DNA from: an uncultured Gemmiger sp.
GTDB lineage: Bacteria > Bacillota > Clostridia > Oscillospirales > Ruminococcaceae
Length of the DNA stretch: 64,000 nucleotides
Reading direction: 5' to 3'
Assembly: GCA_944386495.1 (NCBI GenBank)
Contig: CALXBE010000002.1
Span: forward strand, 1-64,000
A program made the translations under genes and the position numbers. The stretch's first letter is position 1; the number at the start of each line of letters is the position of its first letter. Positions 52,035-60,202 of the stretch are shown piece after piece. A model generated the notes under the pieces. It saw nothing but the letters and a program-made list of their open reading frames with translations. It did no database searches and was not told the DNA's origin.

Positions 52035-53459
52035 ATGATTGAATGGATTGCGGCCGTTAATAGTGCGGTCAATAATTTTATCTGGGGCGTGCCGGCTATG
52101 GTCTGTATCCTGGGCGTGGGTTTGCTGCTCAGTGTCCGTACAGGTTTCTTGCAGATCCGGAAATTCCCCTATGCCATCCGTACTACCATTGGTCGGATGT
52201 TCCGCAAAAAGGATGCGGCTGACGGAGCTATGACTCCCTTCCAGGCAGTCTGTACGGCACTGGCTGCCACCGTGGGCACCGGCAATATTGCCGGTGTTGC
52301 GGGAGCCATCGCCATCGGCGGACCGGGGGCTGTGTTCTGGATGTGGTGCTCGGCGGTGCTGGGCATGTGTACCAAATTTGCCGAGGTTACCTTGGCTGTT
52401 CATTTCCGGGAACGGAGCGCCGGGGGAAACTGGACCGGCGGTCCCATGTATTACATTAAAAACGGCCTGGGCAAGCGTTGGCAGTGGCTGGCAGCATTGT
52501 ATTCTCTGTTTGGTGTGCTCACCGTGTTCGGTACCGGAAATGCTACCCAGGTGAATACCATTGTCACTTCTATTGATACTGCACTGCTCCAGTACGGGCT
52601 GATCAGCCAAGGATTCCTGCCTACCCTCAATCTGATAGTGGGTATTTGTGTGGCCATGATGGTGGCCATGGTGCTGCTGGGCGGAATCAAGCGGATTGGC
52701 AGCGTGGCGGAAAAGCTGGTGCCTTTTATGGCGCTGCTGTATGTGGTGCTGGCCCTGGGTCTGGTGGTACTGAGGATTGACCGGCTGCCCGGTGTGCTGG
52801 CTTCCATTGTGGCCGGAGCGTTCCAGCCCCAGGCATTCACCGGCGGTGTGGTGGGCAGCATATTCCTCAGCCTGAAAAAAGGCGTTTCCCGGGGCATCTT
52901 CTCCAACGAGGCCGGTCTGGGTACCGGTTCCATCGCTCATGCCTGCGCCGACACCCGTAAGCCTGTGAAGCAGGGAATGTTCGGTATCTTCGAGGTTTTT
53001 GCTGACACCATCGTTATCTGCACTCTGACCGCACTGGTGATTTTGTGCAGCGGTGCGCCCATTCCCTACGGTGTGGAGGCTGGTGCAGAACTGACTATCT
53101 CCGGCTTTACCACCACCTACGGCAGCTGGGTATCCCTCTTTACTATGGTAGCTCTCTGCTGCTTCGCTTTTTCCACCATCATTGGCTGGGGGTTGTATGG
53201 CTCCACCTGCATCTCCTTCCTGTGCCGCAGCGAAAAAGTGGTGCGGCCCTTCCTGGTGGTCTATTCCTTCGTGGCCATTCTGGGCGCTACCATGGACTTG
53301 GGACTTTTGTGGAGTATCGCAGACACCTTCAACGGTCTCATGTCCATTCCCAACCTGATTGCACTGCTTCTGCTTTCCGGCACAGTGGTGCGTCTGACAA
53401 AGGAATACTTTGCCGGTGAGGGAAAGACTGGTGCAGCCACTGCGGTTGACCGGCCCTGA
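52035..53459 (+). CDS. Sodium:alanine symporter (AGCS family)
   Basis: This 474-residue membrane carrier imports alanine or glycine with sodium or protons. It shows the family features TGFLQIRKFPYAIR, the GTGNIAGVAGAIAIGGPGAVFWMW consensus region, FSNEAGLGTGSIAHA and WGLYGSTCISFL. The ATG at 52035 follows AGAGGAGAAGG; a longer frame opens at 51888 but has no site. It ends with a 14-bp hairpin. Confidence 0.92.
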   Translation: MIEWIAAVNSAVNNFIWGVPAMVCILGVGLLLSVRTGFLQIRKFPYAIRTTIGRMFRKKDAADGAMTPFQAVCTALAATVGTGNIAGVAGAIAIGGPGAVFWMWCSAVLGMCTKFAEVTLAVHFRERSAGGNWTGGPMYYIKNGLGKRWQWLAALYSLFGVLTVFGTGNATQVNTIVTSIDTALLQYGLISQGFLPTLNLIVGICVAMMVAMVLLGGIKRIGSVAEKLVPFMALLYVVLALGLVVLRIDRLPGVLASIVAGAFQPQAFTGGVVGSIFLSLKKGVSRGIFSNEAGLGTGSIAHACADTRKPVKQGMFGIFEVFADTIVICTLTALVILCSGAPIPYGVEAGAELTISGFTTTYGSWVSLFTMVALCCFAFSTIIGWGLYGSTCISFLCRSEKVVRPFLVVYSFVAILGATMDLGLLWSIADTFNGLMSIPNLIALLLLSGTVVRLTKEYFAGEGKTGAATAVDRP

Positions 53460-53475
53460 ATCTCCGGAGGCTTAC

Positions 53476-53510
53476 AGAAAGGCTGTCCCGTCCAGGGGGA
53501 CAGCCTTTCT
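53476..53510 (+). terminator. Hairpin after the symporter gene
   Basis: AGAAAGGCTGTCCC pairs exactly with GGGACAGCCTTTCT; the following T tract is short. Confidence 0.75.
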
Positions 53511-53631
53511 ACTTTATGTATGGAAGTAAAGGGAAAATAGACACCAAAGCGAAAATCTGTATAATAGTATTCGGTATACTGTATGGGAAAAGGGCCAATG
53601 ACTTGATAACAAAGAAAAACGGAGGGTCCGA

Positions 53632-55797
53632 ATGACGGCAGAAGCATTTATAAAAGAATATGGTTTGCGGCTGGACCCGCAGCAGAAAAAAGCCGTCCAG
53701 ACCACAGAGGGTCCGGTTCTTTTGCTGGCTGTTCCGGGAAGCGGAAAAACCACCACCCTGGTAAGTCGGCTGGGATATCTGGTGCTGGGCCTGAAAATAC
53801 AGCCGGAAAACATTCTGACCATGACCTATACCGTGGCAGCGACCGGGGAAATGCGCCAGCGGTTTGGGAAGATGTTCGGGGAGGAGTTGGCCCGGCGTTT
53901 GGACTGCCGTACCATCAACAGTCTGTGCTGCAAAATTATTGCCGCATACGAAAGGCAAGGCCACACGGCCCCGGCCCTCATAGAGGAGGGAAAAAGAAAT
54001 GCTCTGCTTAAGGAAATTTGGTCTGAAACGGAAAAGGTATTCCCCACAGAGCAGGATATAAAAGGGGCTGGGCTGGTCATCGGAAATGTGAAGAACCGGA
54101 TGACCAAAGAGGATGGGGAAATACAGGAAATCGGAGAAAAGCTGGCCGGGGACAGCCAGGCTGACTGGGCCAGGATTTACAGAGAATACCAGCGTGCCAT
54201 GCGGCAAGCCGGACTTATGGACTATGATGACCAGATGGTGTTTGCCTTGGCCATCCTGCACAGGGAACCTGAGATTCTCCACAGTTTTCAGAACCGGTAT
54301 CAATATATCTGCGTGGATGAGGCACAAGACACCAGCCATATTCAGCACGAGATCCTCACACTGCTGGCTCAGAAAAATAAAAATATTTTTCTGGTAGGGG
54401 ATGAAGACCAGTCCATTTATGGCTTCCGGGCAGCAGAGCCGGAGAAACTCCTGGATTTTGAAAAGAGATGGCCCGGGGCGCAGGTCCTGTTTATAGAGAC
54501 AAATTACCGCTCTACCCAGGAAATCACCCAGGGAGCCATGCGAGTTATCCGGCAAAACCGAAAGCGCAGGGATAAAACCATCCGGCCGGTTTGTGGGCAT
54601 GGCCCTCAAATCGAGACCATTTTGTGTGAAACGAGGGGAAAGCAATATGACCGGCTGGTCCAAATCGCAGAGGAGGCAGCCAAAACCGGGCAAGAGACTG
54701 CGATTCTTTACCGAAATAACGAGACAGCTCTTCCCGTAATCGACGCATTGGTCCGGAAAGGAATCCCTTACAGGGCAAAAGGAGTGGACTCCCTGTTTTT
54801 CCAGTCCAGGGAGTATCTGGATATGCTGGCGTTTTTTCGGGTCGCAAGAAATCCCGGAGATGCAGAAGCCTTCCTGCGGATTTTCTACACCATAGACGGA
54901 CTGTACGCAAAGAAACAGGAAATCCTGGAAGCGGCTCAGGAAGAAACCGATGTGTTCCGGTTTTTGAAAAATACAGACCGAAGAAAAGAAGTACGGCGAA
55001 TTTTCACCTCGCTTCCCGGACTTTCTGCCAAGGAAGCCATTCGAAGGATTCGGGAAGACTTGGGATATGAGGACTGGCTCTCCCAAAGAAAAATGGACCC
55101 CTTCAGACTGTCTATCCTTAAGATGCTGGCCAGAAACCACAAGAGCCTGGAAGAATTTTTCCTCCACATGGAAGATGCGGATGGTCTGAGAGCAGCCGTC
55201 GCCAGGGGAAGCGATTCCCAGGCAGGATGTATTCTCTCCACCATTCATTCTGCTAAAGGTCTGGAATTTGACCGGGTGATTCTGGCTGATGTGGTAGATG
55301 GGATTTTCCCCAGTGCCAACGCTATCTCCCAGGAAGCCAAAAACCGGGTGGACGACATGGAAGAGGAACGGCGGCTTTTTTATGTGGGAGTGACCAGAGC
55401 CAGGAAAGAACTTGCCGTTATTACCTTTAAGAAAGAAATGTCAACATTTTCTGATGTCCTTACCGGAAAAGAGTGTCTGAAAAAAACAGTAGAACCGGAG
55501 AAAAATGAGTGGGAGTTGTTTTCGACACGAAATCATAACAGGGCCGGAGCAAGAATGATGCAGGACACCGCCCTGAGTTCCATCCGGGATATAGACCGGG
55601 CATACTGGCAAAAACAAATCAACAGCCATGAGATTAAACTGATCCCCGGAACTGCCGTCCGGCATAAAACTCTGGGACAAGGAAGAATTAGAAACTACTC
55701 AAAAGGCGTGTTGACGATTCAGCTTGAAAAGGGCGAAGAAAAGAAATTGGATGCCTGCTATGTACTGGCCAAAGGAATCCTTGAAGTTATCTCTTAG
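53632..55797 (+). CDS. UvrD/Rep-type superfamily 1 DNA helicase
   Basis: This 721-residue ATP-driven 3'-5' helicase has the motifs Q-like LDPQQKKAV, Walker A AVPGSGKTTTL (residue about 30), TMTYTVAA (Ia), VDEAQDTS (II), LVGDEDQSIYGFRAA (III), NYRSTQEI (IV), HSAKGLEFDRVILADV (V) and FYVGVTRARKELAV (VI). The C-terminus (TAVRHKTLGQGRI to the end) forms a small Tudor-like tail as in PcrA. Base composition is AT-richer than most of the window, which suggests transfer. A TATAAT at 53560-53565 lies upstream. No defence partner is adjacent. Confidence 0.9.
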   Translation: MTAEAFIKEYGLRLDPQQKKAVQTTEGPVLLLAVPGSGKTTTLVSRLGYLVLGLKIQPENILTMTYTVAATGEMRQRFGKMFGEELARRLDCRTINSLCCKIIAAYERQGHTAPALIEEGKRNALLKEIWSETEKVFPTEQDIKGAGLVIGNVKNRMTKEDGEIQEIGEKLAGDSQADWARIYREYQRAMRQAGLMDYDDQMVFALAILHREPEILHSFQNRYQYICVDEAQDTSHIQHEILTLLAQKNKNIFLVGDEDQSIYGFRAAEPEKLLDFEKRWPGAQVLFIETNYRSTQEITQGAMRVIRQNRKRRDKTIRPVCGHGPQIETILCETRGKQYDRLVQIAEEAAKTGQETAILYRNNETALPVIDALVRKGIPYRAKGVDSLFFQSREYLDMLAFFRVARNPGDAEAFLRIFYTIDGLYAKKQEILEAAQEETDVFRFLKNTDRRKEVRRIFTSLPGLSAKEAIRRIREDLGYEDWLSQRKMDPFRLSILKMLARNHKSLEEFFLHMEDADGLRAAVARGSDSQAGCILSTIHSAKGLEFDRVILADVVDGIFPSANAISQEAKNRVDDMEEERRLFYVGVTRARKELAVITFKKEMSTFSDVLTGKECLKKTVEPEKNEWELFSTRNHNRAGARMMQDTALSSIRDIDRAYWQKQINSHEIKLIPGTAVRHKTLGQGRIRNYSKGVLTIQLEKGEEKKLDACYVLAKGILEVIS

Positions 55798-55817
55798 CAG
55801 AAAAGCATAGTATTTAT

Positions 55818-55864
55818 AATGCGGAAATAAGCCGATAGACAAAGGCTTGCTTCCGCATTTTTTT
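55818..55864 (+). terminator. Terminator after the helicase gene
   Basis: AATGCGGAA and AGCC pair with GGCT and TTCCGCATT (internal loop of three bases each side), followed by seven T. Confidence 0.8.
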
Positions 55865-55952
55865 ATGGTCATTTATAGAAAGGGAAATTTTCTGGTCTTT
55901 TAAATTTTTTGGAATTATTGGAACTTGCCAGACAATTTTGGGGTTTTGTCTG

Positions 55953-55980
55953 TTGACGGGAAAGTAAAATAAGTTATAAT
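55953..55980 (+). promoter_or_regulatory. Promoter of the hydrogenase-rubrerythrin gene
   Basis: TTGACG at 55953-55958 and TATAAT at 55975-55980 are 16 bases apart. A leader of about 125 bases follows with no obvious known riboswitch. Confidence 0.72.
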
Positions 55981-55985
55981 AAAAC

Positions 55986-55998
55986 AAGAATCATTCTT
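55986..55998. promoter_or_regulatory. Fur/PerR-like palindrome
   Basis: AAGAAT-C-ATTCTT is an exact 13-base inverted repeat just after the -10. Its 6-1-6 layout and the ATNAT core resemble Fur/PerR boxes. PerR control of rubrerythrins is known in Clostridium. Confidence 0.5.
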
Positions 55999-56113
55999 AT
56001 TTTGGTTTAGGATAAATCTGTTTTATAGGGGGACCGGCTGCTGCGTGTGGCGGCTTCCATGTTGCTCCGAAACCTGAAGTTCACTTGCTTATGCAAGGAT
56101 TGTAAAAATAAAA

Positions 56114-58261
56114 ATGAAAGGTGTGAGGAAACTGAGTCATCTGCCCTTATCCGTCCGAGTTCCCATTGAGGAGAACAACCCCAGTATCCTGCGTGTGGAA
56201 GAAAAGTGCATCCGCTGTGGTATGTGCAAAGAGGCATGTGCCAACCTGATGGGAGTGCATGGGACCTATACCCTGGAGCAAACCGGAGGGAATGCCATCT
56301 GTATCTACTGCGGCCAGTGTGCCAATGCCTGCCCGGTGGACAGCATTGTGGAGCGGGACGAAAGCGCCCAGGTGCAAAAGGCCATTGCCGACCCGGATAA
56401 GGTGGTGGTAGTCAGCACTTCTCCTGCCGTCCGGGCTGCTTTGGGCGAGGAGTTCGGGATGGAACCCGGCGCCTTTGTGGAAGGGAAAATGGTGGCGCTT
56501 CTCCGGGCCTTGGGAGCCGATTATGTGCTGGACACCAATTTCGCTGCAGACCTGACTATTGTGGAGGAGGCCAGTGAATTGATTCGCCGGATTCAGGAAA
56601 AGGACCGGCCTCTGCCCCAGTTCACCAGCTGCTGTCCCGGCTGGGTCCACTTTGCGGAGATTTATGCTCCGGAACTGCTGCCCCACCTGTCCACCGCCAA
56701 AAGCCCCATTGGAATGCAGGGCCCTACGGTGAAAACCTATTTTGCTCAGAAGATGGGTCTGGACCCCAAACAAATCATCCATGTGGCCCTGACTCCATGC
56801 ACTGCTAAAAAGTTTGAAATTCGGCGGGAGGAAATGCACGCTGCCGCCGACTTCCACGGAGTGGAAGGAATGCGGGACACCGACCAGGTCATTACCACCA
56901 GGGAACTGGCCCGGTGGGCCAAGTCTGCCGGAATTGACTGGACGGCCCTGGAAGATTCCGCTTATGATTCCCTCATGGGAAAGGCCTCGGGGGCCGGAGT
57001 CATCTTTGGCAACACCGGCGGAGTGATGGAGGCCGCTCTCCGCACCGCTTACGAGTACCTTACCGGGGAACCCGCTCCCCAGAAGCTGCTGGAACTCAGC
57101 CCGGTCCGGGGATATGAAGGGGTCAGGGAAGCCCAGGTGGAAATCGGAGAACTGAAAATTCAGGTGGCAGTAATTTACGGCACAAAGAATGCCCGGAACT
57201 TCCTGGAAGAGATGAAGCAGAAGGGAAGAGAGTACCACTTTGTGGAGGTCATGGCCTGCCCCGGCGGCTGCATTGGGGGCGGCGGACAGCCCAAGGATCT
57301 GATGAAGGACGGGGACGAAACCCGTAAGAGCCGAATCGCTGCCCTGTATCAGCGGGACCGGTCCATGACCTTGCGGACCAGCCACGAAAATCCTGAAATC
57401 AAAGAGGTATATGAGGCTTTCTACGGTCAGCCTCTCAGCCCGCTGGCGGAACAGATGCTCCATACCAGCTACCGGGACCGGAGCGAACTGCTCCACAGAG
57501 GGGAAGGAAAAGAGCCTGCCTCTGACCTTCTTGTAGAAGAAACAAAAACACCTATGAACCATGAAACAAAACTGAAAGGAGAAAATAAGACTATGAATAA
57601 ATGGAAATGCAAGATTTGCGGCTACATCTATGAGGGGGATGTTCTCCCCGATGACTTCACCTGCCCTCTCTGCAAGCAGCCTGCTTCCTCTTTTGAGCTG
57701 ATCAATCAGGCTCCCGCCCAGGGCGCAGGGAAGTATGCCGGTACCCAGACCGAGAAGAACCTGGAAGCCGCCTTTGCCGGTGAGTCTCAGGCCCGGAACA
57801 AGTACACCTATTTCTCCTCTGTAGCCCAGAACGAAGGGTACGAGCAGATCGCAGCTCTCTTCCTCCAGACCGCAGAAAATGAGAAGGCTCACGCCAGAAT
57901 GTGGTTTGAGGAACTGCACGGTGTAGGAACCACCTCCGAGAACCTGCTCCATGCTGCCGAGGGCGAAAACTACGAGTGGACCGATATGTACGACGGCTTT
58001 GCCAAGACTGCGGAGGAGGAAGGCTTCCCCGAGCTGGCTGCCAAGTTCCGGCTGGTGGCTGCCATTGAGAAGCGCCATGAGGAACGGTATCGCGCTCTGC
58101 TCCACAATGTGGAAACTGCCCAGGTCTTTGAGAAGAGCGAAGTCAAAGTATGGGAGTGCCGGAACTGCGGCCATGTAGTGGTTGGAACTGCTGCCCCCGA
58201 GGTATGCGCTGCCTGCGGCTACTCCAAGAGCTTCTTTGAGATTCATAAAGAGAACTATTGA
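56114..58261 (+). CDS. [FeFe] hydrogenase - rubredoxin - rubrerythrin fusion
   Basis: One 715-residue frame joins three modules. Residues 30-77 hold two [4Fe-4S] motifs ([23 protein letters not shown]). Residues about 90-440 are the H-cluster domain with all signatures: [15 protein letters not shown] and [13 protein letters not shown]. From residue 494 follow a rubredoxin ([17 protein letters not shown]), a rubrerythrin four-helix diiron domain ([29 protein letters not shown]) and a second rubredoxin-like site ([15 protein letters not shown]). The likely role is reduction of H2O2 with electrons from H2. AAAGGAG at 57575-57581 and an in-frame ATG at 57593 could start the rubredoxin-rubrerythrin part alone. 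The first ATG has only a weak ribosome site. Confidence 0.9.
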   Translation: MKGVRKLSHLPLSVRVPIEENNPSILRVEEKCIRCGMCKEACANLMGVHGTYTLEQTGGNAICIYCGQCANACPVDSIVERDESAQVQKAIADPDKVVVVSTSPAVRAALGEEFGMEPGAFVEGKMVALLRALGADYVLDTNFAADLTIVEEASELIRRIQEKDRPLPQFTSCCPGWVHFAEIYAPELLPHLSTAKSPIGMQGPTVKTYFAQKMGLDPKQIIHVALTPCTAKKFEIRREEMHAAADFHGVEGMRDTDQVITTRELARWAKSAGIDWTALEDSAYDSLMGKASGAGVIFGNTGGVMEAALRTAYEYLTGEPAPQKLLELSPVRGYEGVREAQVEIGELKIQVAVIYGTKNARNFLEEMKQKGREYHFVEVMACPGGCIGGGGQPKDLMKDGDETRKSRIAALYQRDRSMTLRTSHENPEIKEVYEAFYGQPLSPLAEQMLHTSYRDRSELLHRGEGKEPASDLLVEETKTPMNHETKLKGENKTMNKWKCKICGYIYEGDVLPDDFTCPLCKQPASSFELINQAPAQGAGKYAGTQTEKNLEAAFAGESQARNKYTYFSSVAQNEGYEQIAALFLQTAENEKAHARMWFEELHGVGTTSENLLHAAEGENYEWTDMYDGFAKTAEEEGFPELAAKFRLVAAIEKRHEERYRALLHNVETAQVFEKSEVKVWECRNCGHVVVGTAAPEVCAACGYSKSFFEIHKENY

Positions 58262-58273
58262 TTTTATAAAGAA

Positions 58274-58315
58274 GGGAGCGCCCCGGAATATCATCCGGGG
58301 CGCTCCCGGTTTTTT
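58274..58315 (+). terminator. Terminator of the hydrogenase fusion gene
   Basis: A perfect 14-bp GC-rich stem (58274-58287 with 58294-58307) followed by a T run. Confidence 0.92.
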
Positions 58316-58393
58316 ATCCGGAGAGAAATTTCCGGGCAGGGGAGAGGTGCGGAAAGTGTGGGAATCAGACGGATTTTGCCGCCCCTCATAAAG

Positions 58394-58411
58394 AAGTTGA
58401 CTTTTCAACTT
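58394..58411. promoter_or_regulatory. MarR-type operator 1
   Basis: AAGTTGA-CTTT-TCAACTT is an exact inverted repeat (7-bp arms) covering the -35 of the marR promoter. Confidence 0.7.
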
Positions 58412-58425
58412 TGGGTTGCTATACT
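58397..58425 (+). promoter_or_regulatory. Promoter of the marR operon
   Basis: TTGACT at 58397-58402 and TATACT at 58420-58425 are 17 bases apart with an extended TGC. Confidence 0.8.
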
Positions 58426-58429
58426 GTAA

Positions 58430-58447
58430 AAGTTGCGTTTTCAACAT
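58430..58447. promoter_or_regulatory. MarR-type operator 2
   Basis: AAGTTGCGTTTTCAACAT repeats operator 1 at 15 of 18 positions and lies 36 bases further on, just after the -10. Two copies around one promoter suggest autorepression. Confidence 0.68.
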
Positions 58448-58467
58448 TTAGAAGGAAGGAGTTTTCC

Positions 58468-58920
58468 ATGGTCGAACGCTTTGATCGTTTTTCGCTGGCA
58501 ATTGCTGAAATCAACCGGTACTGGCACAAACTGGCCGGGGAGGAAATGAAGGTATACGGGCTGAAAGGGGCACATGCCACCTATCTGACCGCTTTATACC
58601 GGTACCCCCAGGGAATCACGGTTCCGGAACTCTGCGAGATCTGCCTGAAGAACAAGTCTGATGCCTCCCGGATGCTGGCCATTCTGGCGGAGAAAGGACT
58701 GGTTCGGAAGGAAGGAAAGCACAAGAGCGGCTACGGCGGAACGGTACAGCTCACCGAGGCGGGGATGGAAGCTTCCCGGCATGTGCGGCAGCGGGTCTGC
58801 CGTGCGGTGGAGGTGGCGGGAAAAGATTTGACCCCTACCCAGCGGGAGGAGTTCTACAAAGCGCTGGAATCCATTACGGAAAACATCCGGACCCTTATTG
58901 ATGAGGGAATTCCGGAATAA
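58468..58920 (+). CDS. MarR-family transcription regulator
   Basis: This 150-residue winged-helix regulator has MarR features: helix GLKGAHATYLTALYRYPQ, the recognition region LKNKSDASRMLAILAEKGLV and the wing HKSGYGGTVQLTEAG. AAGGAG precedes the ATG at 58468; a longer frame opens at 58411. Two near-identical 18-bp repeats sit in its promoter. It heads an apparent operon with a hydrolase, an ene-reductase and aconitase X, and probably responds to their substrate. Confidence 0.92.
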   Translation: MVERFDRFSLAIAEINRYWHKLAGEEMKVYGLKGAHATYLTALYRYPQGITVPELCEICLKNKSDASRMLAILAEKGLVRKEGKHKSGYGGTVQLTEAGMEASRHVRQRVCRAVEVAGKDLTPTQREEFYKALESITENIRTLIDEGIPE

Positions 58921-58944
58921 GCCCAACAGAGAAAGGAACTATCT

Positions 58945-60183
58945 ATGAACCCTGTAGAAGCAAAACCCAAGAAAAACCTGAAAAAGATTCTGCTGACCCT
59001 GGCGGTTGTGGTCCTACTGCTGGTAGTGATTGCTGTGGCTGTCATTTATGGGGTCTGGCACAATGAAATCAGCTCGGTGGCCAGCATTAAAATGCTCCGG
59101 GACCGGAATGATGACCATCTGGACGGTGCCGTCTACTCCATGGAGGTAAAAGGAGACTTTTACCTGGATGATTTTGTGGCCCAGGGCGGTGTCAGCAGTG
59201 ACAGCGAACTGATCCAGTTCATCACCGACAACATCACCAAGGGCGTGGTAAAAATCAACATGACCGCCCCTGAAATCGGCTGTTCCTCCTTTACCGCCAC
59301 CACCCAGGAGGGAGACGCCATCTTTGCCCGGAACTATGACTTCTCCAAGACCAACGCCATGCTGGTCTTTACCCAGGCCAACGAGGGCCGCCATGCCTCC
59401 ATCTCCACAGTGGACCTGCAGTTCCTGGGAGTGGATGTGGACCAGAACATGACCAGCATGATGGACAAAATCCTCTGCCTGGCCGCTCCCTATGCTCCTC
59501 TGGACGGTGTCAATGATGCCGGGGTCAGCTGCGGTATCTACATGACCTACCAGGGCGGGGAGGAGACCGTTGCCACCAGCCAGGATACCGACAAGCCCGA
59601 CTTTACCTCCACCACTCTCCTACGGCTGATTCTGGACTACGCCGACAATGTGGAGGAGGCGGTGGAAATTGCCTCCTCCTATGACCTCCATGACTCTGCC
59701 GTTACCTCCTACCACTACATGGTGGCAGATGCCTCCGGCAAGAGCGCTATCCTGGAATGGACCACCGACGGTGCCGTGGACACCACCGACAACGACGGAA
59801 GCCAGCGGACCCTCAAGGTGATTTACAATGACCAGGACCAGAACATCGGGGAGCGGGAAGCCGCCAGCGATTACCAGATCATCACCAACTTTGTGCTCCA
59901 GCCCGGTTACTATGAGGGCGTTCCCGCCGAGAACAAGAAGGGTGCCGACCGCTATGACCGGCTGTATGAGGAACTCCAGGCCATTGACGGGGTCGTAGCC
60001 GACGAGCAGGGAGCCATGGATATTCTGGAAAGCGTAGGCCGCCGCAGCTGGGACAATGACGACAAGAACAGCTGCACTGTACACAGCGCTGTCTATAACC
60101 TGACCGACAAGAGCGTACTGTGGGTCACCAACGAAAATTACGACGATCCCACAGCCGTGTTTACCTTCTCTTTGGAGGACTGA
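58945..60183 (+). CDS. Membrane-anchored choloylglycine-hydrolase-family (Ntn) enzyme
   Basis: This 412-residue protein has one N-terminal membrane helix (residues about 14-36) and then an Ntn-hydrolase domain of the linear amide C-N hydrolase kind. The likely nucleophile is Cys113 in IGCSSFTA, followed by GDAIFARNYDF as in bile salt hydrolases and penicillin V acylases. GVNDAGVSCGIYM and a late NSCTVHSAVYN also fit. In most relatives the Cys becomes the mature N-terminus, so cleavage before Cys113 is expected or the enzyme is of a different type. It may cleave an amide of a conjugated acid outside the cell. Gap to marR is 24 bases. Confidence 0.78.
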   Translation: MNPVEAKPKKNLKKILLTLAVVVLLLVVIAVAVIYGVWHNEISSVASIKMLRDRNDDHLDGAVYSMEVKGDFYLDDFVAQGGVSSDSELIQFITDNITKGVVKINMTAPEIGCSSFTATTQEGDAIFARNYDFSKTNAMLVFTQANEGRHASISTVDLQFLGVDVDQNMTSMMDKILCLAAPYAPLDGVNDAGVSCGIYMTYQGGEETVATSQDTDKPDFTSTTLLRLILDYADNVEEAVEIASSYDLHDSAVTSYHYMVADASGKSAILEWTTDGAVDTTDNDGSQRTLKVIYNDQDQNIGEREAASDYQIITNFVLQPGYYEGVPAENKKGADRYDRLYEELQAIDGVVADEQGAMDILESVGRRSWDNDDKNSCTVHSAVYNLTDKSVLWVTNENYDDPTAVFTFSLED

Positions 60184-60202
60184 GCAGAAAGGAGCCCTGG
60201 TT

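Noticed and set aside
56058-56168. Small Cys-rich upstream ORF before the hydrogenase gene (starts near 56058, product with [12 protein letters not shown])
   Set aside because: No ribosome site, overlap with the main gene and no known family; it looks like chance.
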